Shown here piece by piece: positions 1 to 8,868 of a stretch of 64,000 nt of DNA. Position 1 is the first letter of the stretch; each line of letters opens with the position of its first letter. Position numbers and translations under genes: made by a program. The notes beneath the pieces were generated by a model, which saw only the letters and a program-made list of their open reading frames with translations, had not been told where the DNA came from and searched no databases. The DNA is from Kiritimatiellales bacterium (GTDB lineage Bacteria > Verrucomicrobiota > Kiritimatiellia > Kiritimatiellales > Pontiellaceae), in the NCBI GenBank assembly GCA_003246265.1, contig QKAU01000008.1, positions 44,408-108,407 on the forward strand, read 5' to 3'.

Positions 1-912
1 ACGCACCCCTATGGTCAGATCGAAGCGATCCTGGGCATTGTAGATGGAGTTCTCGGAACGGTAGATCGAGTATCCCAGACTTCCGTTGATGCTGGTCCGG
101 GCGGTCGGATTGACCTGCAGGCCGGCCTGCAAATATGGCGTGGTCGAGTCCTCGGTGGAACCATAGTATTCAACATCGGAGAGGGTTCCACCGACACGGG
201 CATAACCCGTCACATCGGGGTTGAAGTTCTGGTCGATCCCCACCAGCGCGGTGATCGACTCGAAGCCGCCACGAGACCCTTCGTACTGGTGATCGACATA
301 GTTCAGCCCACCCATCAGCTGGGTGCGGTTTTCCACCAGCTGGTAGTTGAAGGAGCCATCGCCCCGCAACTGGTCGTAGTCGTTGTTCGCCGTTCCCTTG
401 CCATAGGCGTCGTCGTTCCAGACGCGCATCTCGTAGCCGGCCCCAACCCGCAGGGAGCTGAGGCTGGTAAGCGTATAGTCCAGGCTGCCATTCAGATCGT
501 TTTCAATAAACCGCTGGTCGATGACGCTCACCCCCGGCCCCGTCTGCCCTTCCTTGTCCTGGTAGCGGAAGCGGTCCCACAGCGAAATGAACGCCCGTTG
601 CGAAATCGCATGGTTGAAGCGGGCGTAGAGGTCCTGGTACATGATGTCGTTCGGCTCGGCATCGAACCGGTAGCGGAATTCCGGCTGCCAGTAGAGCATG
701 GCATCGGTCCGCGAAGAAAAGGTTGTCTTGGTCGACAGGTTGATGATGTCCGTGACGTATCCGGAACCCTGCTTGTCCTCCGTGGAGTAGATGTTGTCAT
801 CATACCCGACCCGCACATGGTTTTGGAACCGCACCACCCGTTCCTTGGCGGCATAACCATGCATCGCTGCAAATGCGACTACCGACAGAAAACAAGCAAA
901 TCGTTTATTCAT
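1..912 (-). CDS. Outer-membrane beta-barrel protein (putative beta-barrel porin 2-like), C-terminus truncated by window edge
   Basis: Open minus-strand frame from ATG at 912 (MNKRFACFLSVVAFAAMHGYAAKERVVRFQNHVRVGYDDNIYSTEDKQGSGYVTDIINLSTKTT...) running off position 1, so absent from the ORF track; signal peptide, GYDDNIYS motif and alternating beta-strand pattern. Confidence 0.75.
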   Translation of the reverse strand, partial: MNKRFACFLSVVAFAAMHGYAAKERVVRFQNHVRVGYDDNIYSTEDKQGSGYVTDIINLSTKTTFSSRTDAMLYWQPEFRYRFDAEPNDIMYQDLYARFNHAISQRAFISLWDRFRYQDKEGQTGPGVSVIDQRFIENDLNGSLDYTLTSLSSLRVGAGYEMRVWNDDAYGKGTANNDYDQLRGDGSFNYQLVENRTQLMGGLNYVDHQYEGSRGGFESITALVGIDQNFNPDVTGYARVGGTLSDVEYYGSTEDSTTPYLQAGLQVNPTARTSINGSLGYSIYRSENSIYNAQDRFDLTIGVR

Positions 913-965
913 CTTTCAAGCTCCCTTCAACAACCCAAGCAACCCACAACCCGCTACGCAACGCA

Positions 966-1463
966 TTATTCAGGAGTTGCATCCGACTCCAACAGACGCT
1001 TCCAAATCGCAAAGGGCGGATCCCATGCGCCCGTCGGGCCGCCGCCGGTGTTCGTCTTGGATTCCTTCCACTTTTCCACGATGCGGTCGCGCACTTCCTC
1101 CGGAACGGCGCCCGTGAAGGCGTCCACCGCACGCTGCAAAGCGGCCTTCACCTCGTCGGCACGCGCGGCAGCCAAGTCTTCATCGCCCCCTTCAACGGCC
1201 CGCTCCATGGCGGCATACGCGGCCTGGGCGTCGGCCATCGCGGCATCGATGGCGTCGATGCGCGTGCTGAAATCGGCCATGCCGTCCACGTTTCCGTCCA
1301 GCGCGGCCCCGGAGAGGTTGGCATTGGCCTGGATGGATAGCAGGGCGATCGAGGCAAGCTCACCGGCGGTCTGCGCCTTGTCGACGGCACCGGCCCCGGA
1401 AACCAACCCCAGCACGGCGATGCATGCTGCAAAGCGGATGTAATGGCAGGAACGATTCTTCAT
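966..1463 (-). CDS. Hypothetical secreted helical protein
   Basis: 165-aa ORF with N-terminal signal peptide; Ala-rich helical body. Confidence 0.7.
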   Translation of the reverse strand: MKNRSCHYIRFAACIAVLGLVSGAGAVDKAQTAGELASIALLSIQANANLSGAALDGNVDGMADFSTRIDAIDAAMADAQAAYAAMERAVEGGDEDLAAARADEVKAALQRAVDAFTGAVPEEVRDRIVEKWKESKTNTGGGPTGAWDPPFAIWKRLLESDATPE

Positions 1464-1473
1464 GTCCGACTCC

Positions 1474-2049
1474 TTATTTCGTATATTTCTCGGCGATCAG
1501 CGCCTTGACCCGTTCATAGTTGAACTGCACTTGCGACGCCGATGCGAGTGCATTCTGGAGGGCGGAACGGATGACATCCAGCGATTCCGTCTTCTCCGAG
1601 GCGACCGCCTCGACGTACATGATGCTGATCTGCACCACCTTGGCCCCCGAAATGGCTACGCCCGACCCAACCTTGGCAAGCAAAGCGTAGTCATCCGACA
1701 CCGATCCGTTGGTTACCGATGAAACCTTTTCGGCGCTCTTCTTGGCACCATCCAGCGACTCCACCGCAAGGCTCCAGTTTTCGGCCGCGGCCTGCAGCAT
1801 CTGCCTGACTTCGCCCATCAGCGGCGAATCCGCCGGGATCTGCTGCAACAGGGGCTTGCCCTTCTCGATGGCGGCACGCGCCTGGTTGACAGCGTTCTGG
1901 GCGGAGGCGACGGCGGATTGCACGCCGGCAAGCGAATCCGCCCCAGGCGCGGCATTCTGTTCCTGGGACCATGCATCCATGGAGGAAAGGGAGAGGACGA
2001 TGGCGGAGAGGGATCCGACTGCGAACTTGATGCAACTGCGGTTGTTCAT
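1474..2049 (-). CDS. Hypothetical secreted helical protein
   Basis: ORF 1474..2076; internal start MNNRSCIKFAVGSLSAIVLSLSSMDAWSQ gives a proper signal peptide; N-terminus resembles the neighbour at 966..1463. Confidence 0.7.
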   Translation of the reverse strand: MNNRSCIKFAVGSLSAIVLSLSSMDAWSQEQNAAPGADSLAGVQSAVASAQNAVNQARAAIEKGKPLLQQIPADSPLMGEVRQMLQAAAENWSLAVESLDGAKKSAEKVSSVTNGSVSDDYALLAKVGSGVAISGAKVVQISIMYVEAVASEKTESLDVIRSALQNALASASQVQFNYERVKALIAEKYTK

Positions 2050-2121
2050 ACTTCTGTTCCTCAAGTTAAGTACCATTACAAATATGAAAACAATCTTTGC
2101 TAAGCAAGAAAATCTAACGCA

Positions 2122-2571
2122 CTAAATTCGGTCCCTGTTGAGCACATCGAGCATGTGCTCGTAGGCCCCGGCATAGTCAACACCGTTCAATATACAGAAC
2201 TCCTCCCAGGATGCAACGCCTATGGGCAACTTTACTTTGCCCGCCGAATATTCGGCCCCGCCGGAGAGAACCAGCTCGATCTGCCCCATGGCACGGGCGC
2301 AATCCTTCATCGCAAACTCCTTGCCATTAATTACTTCCATCAGGCCAAAATAGATCCCCGCCTTGTTGAGGAAGGCAACGCATTCATTGAGCGTGGCTTC
2401 GGGTGCGACGTAGCCGGTGAAAAATCCGGAATGTTTGGCCAATATTATGGCCGCATCGGCATGCGTTGGCAGCTTCGTCGCCGCCGCCTCTTGCCCGCCA
2501 GCCGCCGATTCGACCGACAGGACGGCGAGCAAAACCGCCGCACGAACGATCAACCTGCCATGGAACCCCAT
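2122..2571 (-). CDS. Hypothetical secreted protein
   Basis: C-terminal part of ORF 2122..3534 starting MGFHGRLIVRAAVLLAVLSVESAAGGQ (signal peptide); the upstream extension is antisense to rnhC and rejected. Confidence 0.65.
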   Translation of the reverse strand: MGFHGRLIVRAAVLLAVLSVESAAGGQEAAATKLPTHADAAIILAKHSGFFTGYVAPEATLNECVAFLNKAGIYFGLMEVINGKEFAMKDCARAMGQIELVLSGGAEYSAGKVKLPIGVASWEEFCILNGVDYAGAYEHMLDVLNRDRI

Positions 2572-2655
2572 TGCCCACCTCGGTATAAAAGCGGCTTCAT
2601 GCCGGAAGAATCTTTTGCTACACAATGACGCCTGCATATCTACCATGGAACCCCA

Positions 2656-3603
2656 ATGACCGCCAATTCTTTTACTTTCAAACTCGATGAAGCGCAGCAG
2701 GCCGAACTCAGGCGCATCCTCGCCCAGTCCAAATATCGCCCCGAGCAGGTCCCCCACACCCAGGTGGCCGCATCGATCCCGGACTGCCGCATCAACCTCT
2801 ACACGTCGGGAAAGCTTCTCGTCCAGGGGAAGGCGGCCCACGAGTGGGTGACCTTTATCCTCGAGCCGGAGATCTTGAAGGAGGCGAGGACCGGCTACGA
2901 TCAAGTCCACGATCCCGAATCCGTCCAGCCCCACATGGGGATCGATGAGAGCGGCAAGGGGGACTTCTTCGGCCCGCTTGTGATTGCCTCCGCCTTTGTC
3001 GACGAAGGCTTGGTCGAAAAGCTCAAGGAGCTGGGAGTGCGCGACTCCAAGAAGATCGGCTCGGACAACGTGGCGCTGAACATGGCCCGCGACATCCGCA
3101 AGATCCTGGGGGATCGGTGCGCCTTGGTTACGATCGGCCCCCGCGCCTACAACCGGATGTATGCCAAGATCGCGAACGTCAACAAGATGCTGGCATGGGG
3201 CCATGCGCGGGCCATCGAGAACCTGCTCGAGAAGGTTCCCTCCTGCCCCCGCGCCCTGTCGGACAAGTTCGGGCCGACGCACCAGATCGAGCGGGCCCTC
3301 ATGGAAAAGGGGAAGCAGATCCGGCTGGACCAGCGCACCAAGGCCGAGTCGGACCCGGCCGTGGCCGCCGCCTCCATCCTGGCCCGCGCCGGCTTCATCC
3401 ATGCGATGAAAGCCATGGGGAAACAGCTCGGAACCGACATCCCCAAGGGCGCCTCTACCCAGGTGCGGCGCGCTGCGGAACGCTTGGTCGCCGACCATGG
3501 ACCCGCCATCCTGCTCGACACCGCCAAGTGCCACTTCCAGACCACCGACAAGGTGCTGGCCGAGGTGGGATACTCCCGCAAGGACCTCCCCTCCCCGGCT
3601 TGA
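2656..3603 (+). CDS. rnhC: Ribonuclease HIII
   Basis: 315 aa; N-terminal substrate-binding region plus GIDESGKGDFFGPLVIA and SKK...ARA motifs of RNase HII/HIII. Confidence 0.9.
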   Translation: MTANSFTFKLDEAQQAELRRILAQSKYRPEQVPHTQVAASIPDCRINLYTSGKLLVQGKAAHEWVTFILEPEILKEARTGYDQVHDPESVQPHMGIDESGKGDFFGPLVIASAFVDEGLVEKLKELGVRDSKKIGSDNVALNMARDIRKILGDRCALVTIGPRAYNRMYAKIANVNKMLAWGHARAIENLLEKVPSCPRALSDKFGPTHQIERALMEKGKQIRLDQRTKAESDPAVAAASILARAGFIHAMKAMGKQLGTDIPKGASTQVRRAAERLVADHGPAILLDTAKCHFQTTDKVLAEVGYSRKDLPSPA

Positions 3604-3680
3604 CCCGGCTCAGGCATGGGCGGAATCGCGGCGGAGTCGGGTTCCCGGGGAAGGATGAAGCCGCGGAACCAGGCGCAATC

Positions 3681-3723
3681 CCGCCCCCAGAAAAAGGAAA
3701 GTTCTCCTTGCCTGGCGGGGGCG
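3681..3723 (+). promoter_or_regulatory. Hairpin in the 5' leader of rpmE (candidate L31 leader RNA)
   Basis: ccgcccccag ... cctggcgggggcg with an inner aagga/tcctt stem; no T-run follows, 46 nt upstream of the rpmE start. Confidence 0.35.
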
Positions 3724-3768
3724 CATTGATTAAAAACCACGCTCCCAATTGAACACGAGGTTTTCACC

Positions 3769-3975
3769 ATGAAGTCAGAGATCCATCCCAACTATGGCGA
3801 AGCGGTCATCCGTTGCGCATGCGGCCACGAGGTCCACACCCGTTCGACCCGCAAGGAGATGCACGTCAACACCTGCTCGAGCTGCCACCCGTTCTTTACC
3901 GGACAGGCTAAGTTCATCGACACCGAAGGCCGCGTCGACCGCTTCAAGAAGCGTTTCGCCGAAGGCATGTATTAG
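3769..3975 (+). CDS. rpmE: 50S ribosomal protein L31 (Cys-containing type)
   Basis: [47 protein letters not shown]31 signature with Cys pairs. Confidence 0.95.
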   Translation: MKSEIHPNYGEAVIRCACGHEVHTRSTRKEMHVNTCSSCHPFFTGQAKFIDTEGRVDRFKKRFAEGMY

Positions 3976-3991
3976 CTTACCGCTTCCGTCG

Positions 3992-4025
3992 AAGGCCGAA
4001 CCCGCACCAGCCGGTTCGGCCTTTT
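3992..4025 (+). terminator. Rho-independent terminator after rpmE
   Basis: aaggccgaacc-cgcaccagcc-ggttcggccttttt stem-loop plus T-run. Confidence 0.85.
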
Positions 4026-4055
4026 TGCGTCCAGACCCCTTGCCCGCCTGATGCC

Positions 4056-5138
<1,083 letters not shown>

Positions 5139-5197
5139 GGAAAATTGCCTCAAGTTGGCGCTTCCCATGGCCCACCCCCCGCGCTAGGTATTTTCCC

Positions 5198-6811
5198 ATG
5201 AACCGGCATCCTTGCGACTTCCTCGTCATCGGCAGCGGACTGGCCGGCCTGACCTGCGCCATGGCGCTGGCCCGGCACGGGCGGGTGCTGGTCGCCAGCA
5301 AGGTCGACGCCCTCGAATGCAACAGCTTCTATGCCCAGGGCGGCATCGCCTGCGTCATCGATCCGGGCGATACGGTCGAAGCCCACATGCAGGACACGCT
5401 CGACACCGGGTGTGGCCTGGGCGATCCCGAAACGGTGCAGCGCATCGTTCGCGGCGGCTATGAGCGCATCGCGGAGCTCGAGCAGCTCGGGCTCGAATTC
5501 GAGCGCCGCAAGCGCAAGGGCAAGGAGAACGAATACGACCTCGGCCAGGAAGGCGGCCACTCGCACCGCCGCATCCTTCATGCCGGCGACATCACCGGAC
5601 AGGCGATGATGCAGGTGCTACTCGCCCAGGCCCGCGCGCACCCGAACATCCGGATCCTCGAAAACCTGATGGCCGTGGACCTCGTCACGACCGGATGGAT
5701 CCGGCATCCCGGACCCAACCGGTGCGTCGGCGCCTACTTCCTGGACCGGCACTCCGAAGAGATCTTCCCGATCCATGCCGCCTGCACCGTGCTGGCGACC
5801 GGGGGCCTCGGCAAGGTCTACCCCTACACCTCGAACCCCGACATCGCCACCGGCGACGGCGTGGCGATGGCCTGGCGTGCCGGACTGCCGATCCGCAACA
5901 TGGAGTTTGTGCAGTTCCACCCCACCTGCCTCTACCATCCCCACGCCAAATCCTTCCTCATCTCCGAAGCCGTGCGCGGCGAAGGGGCCGAACTCAAGGA
6001 CATCCGCGGACAGGCATTCATGCAGGAGTTCGACGATCGCGGCTCGCTGGCCACGCGCGATGTGACCGCCCGGGCCATCGACTTCGTCATGAAGAAGCAC
6101 GGAGACCCCTTCGTCTACCTCGACATCACCCACCGCTCCGAACCGTTCCTGCGGGAACGCTTCCCCAACCTCTACGCCGCCTGCCTGCGCTACGGCATCA
6201 ACATGGCCACCGATCCGATCCCCGTCGTGCCGGCCGCGCACTACTCCTGCGGCGGCGTGGTGGCCGGGGTCGACGGCGCCACGGCCCTGCCCGGGCTCTA
6301 CGCCTGCGGCGAAGTGGCGAGCACGGGTCTGCACGGGGCCAACCGGCTGGCCAGCAATTCGCTGCTCGAGGCCCTCGTCTGCGGGCACGAGACCGCGCTG
6401 GGCATCGCCCGGACATGGAAGGAGTACCGCGAAATCGTGCCCATCCCGGGCTGGAAGTGCGGCGAAGCGGTGTCGTCGGACGAGGCCGTCGTGGTCGAGC
6501 ACAACTGGAACGAAGTGCGCACCGCCATGTGGGACTACGTGGGCATTGTCCGCACCGACCGGCGGCTTGCCCGCGCCCGCGCCCGGATCCGCAACCTGCG
6601 CCAGGAGATCAAGCAGTACTACGGCGACTACCTCGTCACCTCCGACCTGCTGGAACTGCGCAACATCGCCGACGTGGCCGAACTGATCATCCGCTCCGCC
6701 GAGCAACGCAAGGAGAGCCGGGGGCTCCACTTCATGGCCGACCATCCCGAAACGGCCCCGGACGCCGCGGACACCGTCATCCACGACAGGCCGGGCGGCC
6801 CGCTGACCTGA
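5198..6811 (+). CDS. nadB: L-aspartate oxidase
   Basis: 537 aa; VIGSGLAGLTCAMALARHG FAD-binding motif, HxxxxxHAGDITG, HYSCGGVVAGVDGATALPGLYACGEVASTGLHGANRLASNSLLE. Confidence 0.95.
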   Translation: MNRHPCDFLVIGSGLAGLTCAMALARHGRVLVASKVDALECNSFYAQGGIACVIDPGDTVEAHMQDTLDTGCGLGDPETVQRIVRGGYERIAELEQLGLEFERRKRKGKENEYDLGQEGGHSHRRILHAGDITGQAMMQVLLAQARAHPNIRILENLMAVDLVTTGWIRHPGPNRCVGAYFLDRHSEEIFPIHAACTVLATGGLGKVYPYTSNPDIATGDGVAMAWRAGLPIRNMEFVQFHPTCLYHPHAKSFLISEAVRGEGAELKDIRGQAFMQEFDDRGSLATRDVTARAIDFVMKKHGDPFVYLDITHRSEPFLRERFPNLYAACLRYGINMATDPIPVVPAAHYSCGGVVAGVDGATALPGLYACGEVASTGLHGANRLASNSLLEALVCGHETALGIARTWKEYREIVPIPGWKCGEAVSSDEAVVVEHNWNEVRTAMWDYVGIVRTDRRLARARARIRNLRQEIKQYYGDYLVTSDLLELRNIADVAELIIRSAEQRKESRGLHFMADHPETAPDAADTVIHDRPGGPLT

Positions 6812-7042
6812 TCACATCCGCACTGCTTCGTTGAGCTCCCCGCACCGCGGGCACCGATCCATCGGCCGATTCCGCGCAAACGCATAGACGTGGCCGCAAT
6901 GGGCGCACTCGTAGATGCTTTCGCGCTCGCGCGCAGGTTTGTGCATGGAACGCAGGCTGTAGAACAGGGCAAGCAGCCCGGTTATCGCCAGCGGAACGCC
7001 CACGAAGAAAACCAGGACCAGATCGACCGGCAGCGGGATCAT
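6812..7042 (-). CDS. Small membrane protein with C-terminal zinc ribbon
   Basis: MIPLPVDLVLVFFVGVPLAITGLLALFYSLRSMHKPARERESIYECAHCGHVYAFARNRPMDRCPRCGELNEAVRM; one TM segment, two CxxC knuckles; start overlaps the upstream gene. Confidence 0.7.
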   Translation of the reverse strand: MIPLPVDLVLVFFVGVPLAITGLLALFYSLRSMHKPARERESIYECAHCGHVYAFARNRPMDRCPRCGELNEAVRM

Positions 7043-7773
7043 GGCGCCGTCCTCCCTGCCGCCGCGGGCTCGGGCGAAAGGATCTCGACGACGCCCTCGG
7101 CAGGCCCTCCGGACTTGAACCGCAACCCTCGCAGGAGCTGCAGAACCTGCATGTTCAACGCAGCCGATTCCAGCGGCTGGTCGAGGAACACATGCCCCAC
7201 CATGCCGTCGCCGGTCACGGTGATGGTCGCGCGAACCTCCCATGGCTTTGGCGTCTCCTGGTTCAGCGACGGCGGCAGGACGACCCCCCCCACCAGGCGC
7301 TCCTTCAGGCCGGCCGAAAGCACGACCCGGGCCGCGGCGGGACGCCGCTCCGCAACCGGGACTCCGGAGCCGGGCAACCCGGGCCCGTTCCCGACTCCGC
7401 CGCTAAGCATCAGTGAATCAGGTGCGAAAGATCCGTCGGCGTCGGCCTGCGCAGGATCGACTGCGAGGAACCGTTCGGTCCTGGAAGGCTTCGTGAAGGT
7501 CAGCCGGGTGCGTACGTCGCCCTCCCCCAACACCTGGCTGAACCCCACGGGGGTCGGCAACGAGAAGACCAGTGGCGAATTGATCATGCGCCCTTCCAGC
7601 CCCTGCGTATCGCGCATGCCGGCATAGGCCGCCAGATAGGTGGTGGCGGGAGCGGCCTGCACCGCGCCCATCCCATGGTTCCCGCGGGTACGGGCCGAGA
7701 GGAACAGCGCAAGGTGCAGCGCGACGGAAAGCAAAAGCGCCGCGACGATCCCCCGATGGAGCATCCCGCTCAC
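7039..7773 (-). CDS. TonB-like energy-transducer family protein
   Basis: N-terminal TM segment, C-terminal TonB-like pattern (VRATITVTGDGMVGHVFLDQPLESAALNMQVLQLLRGLRFK); lies directly after exbD. Confidence 0.6.
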   Translation of the reverse strand: MSGMLHRGIVAALLLSVALHLALFLSARTRGNHGMGAVQAAPATTYLAAYAGMRDTQGLEGRMINSPLVFSLPTPVGFSQVLGEGDVRTRLTFTKPSRTERFLAVDPAQADADGSFAPDSLMLSGGVGNGPGLPGSGVPVAERRPAAARVVLSAGLKERLVGGVVLPPSLNQETPKPWEVRATITVTGDGMVGHVFLDQPLESAALNMQVLQLLRGLRFKSGGPAEGVVEILSPEPAAAGRTAP

Positions 7774-8270
7774 GGCGTCGCGACCTCCGTCGCCGGGGCG
7801 GAGGTGCGGGTTGCGATGGAGACCTCGCGCACGCCGGCCTCAAGCGCCGCGTTCCAGGCCTTGACCACGGTGCCGTGCGGCACGCGCTCGTCGGCCTCGA
7901 TGATCAGCGGCGCACCGGGTTGCACGACCACGGCCTCCTTGAGCGCAAGGCGCAACCGATCCAGATCCAGGCGTTCGTCGTTGAAGTAGTACCATCCGCC
8001 CCGCGTGATCGACAGGACCATCGCCCCGAAGCGGGCTCCACCGGTGAACGGGGATTGCGGCAGGCTGATGTTGATGCCCGGCTGCAGCACGAACGGCGAG
8101 GCCGCGAGGAAGAATGCCAGGGCCAGAAGCGCGGAGTCGCAGAAGGCGACCGCGATCGAAAAGACCCCGGCCGGCTTGCGCGTCGGCTTCAAGCGACGCA
8201 ACTGGTGGCTCTGCTTGTGGGGGTCAAAGGGTTTCACGGCCGTCGGTTCCTTCGGCAGGGTTCCGGTCAT
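7770..8270 (-). CDS. exbD: Biopolymer transport protein ExbD/TolR family
   Basis: Single TM segment then INISLPQSP...LDRLRLALKEAV...LIIEADERVPHGTVVKAWNAALEAGVREVSIAT. Confidence 0.85.
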   Translation of the reverse strand: MTGTLPKEPTAVKPFDPHKQSHQLRRLKPTRKPAGVFSIAVAFCDSALLALAFFLAASPFVLQPGINISLPQSPFTGGARFGAMVLSITRGGWYYFNDERLDLDRLRLALKEAVVVQPGAPLIIEADERVPHGTVVKAWNAALEAGVREVSIATRTSAPATEVATP

Positions 8271-8868
8271 AGGCGAGGAAGCGGTAGAGCTCCTCGGCGG
8301 CGTACTCCATGTTCAGCGTGATCCGTTCAACGCGGCTGAGCAGGAAGTTGTAGCCGGCAAAGGATGGAATGGAAACGCAGAGCCCCACCGCCGTCGTGAG
8401 GAGCGCCTGCCAGATCCCCGCGGAGATGTCGCCGATCTCGGCCAGCGGGGCGTTCTGCTCCATGGCCATGAAGACGCGCACCAGCCCCAGGACCGTCCCC
8501 ATCAACCCCAGCAGCGGGGTGATCTGGGCGATCGTCAGCAGGCCTCCGAGATTCTTCTCGAGCCGCGGTATCTCCGAAAGCCCCGCCTTGGCGATCGTCT
8601 CCTTGAGCGCTTCCGGCTTTTCGTCGGCATGGAGCAGGCCGGTCCTCACGATGTGGGAGACGGGCCCCGGCGTCTGGTCGCAGATCGAGACCGCTTCCGC
8701 GGTGTTCCCGCGGTTGACCACCGTGTAGATCCCGCTCAGGAAATCCTCGTGCTTGATCTGCGCGCGGTGCAGATGGAAGACCCGTTCGAGGAACAGCGTC
8801 GCCGCAACGATGCTACACCCCATGATCGGCCACATGATCCATCCGCCCCTAACCATCAGCTCTAGCAT
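8224..8868 (-). CDS. exbB: MotA/TolQ/ExbB proton channel family protein
   Basis: 214 aa; LLTIAQITPLLGLMGTVLGLVRVF...GIWQALLTTAVGLCVSIPSFAGYNFL. Confidence 0.92.
   Translation of the reverse strand: MLELMVRGGWIMWPIMGCSIVAATLFLERVFHLHRAQIKHEDFLSGIYTVVNRGNTAEAVSICDQTPGPVSHIVRTGLLHADEKPEALKETIAKAGLSEIPRLEKNLGGLLTIAQITPLLGLMGTVLGLVRVFMAMEQNAPLAEIGDISAGIWQALLTTAVGLCVSIPSFAGYNFLLSRVERITLNMEYAAEELYRFLAYDRNPAEGTDGRETL

Noticed and set aside
2572-3534. N-terminal extension of minus ORF 2122..3534
   Set aside because: Antisense to rnhC; the internal Met at 2571 begins a clean signal peptide
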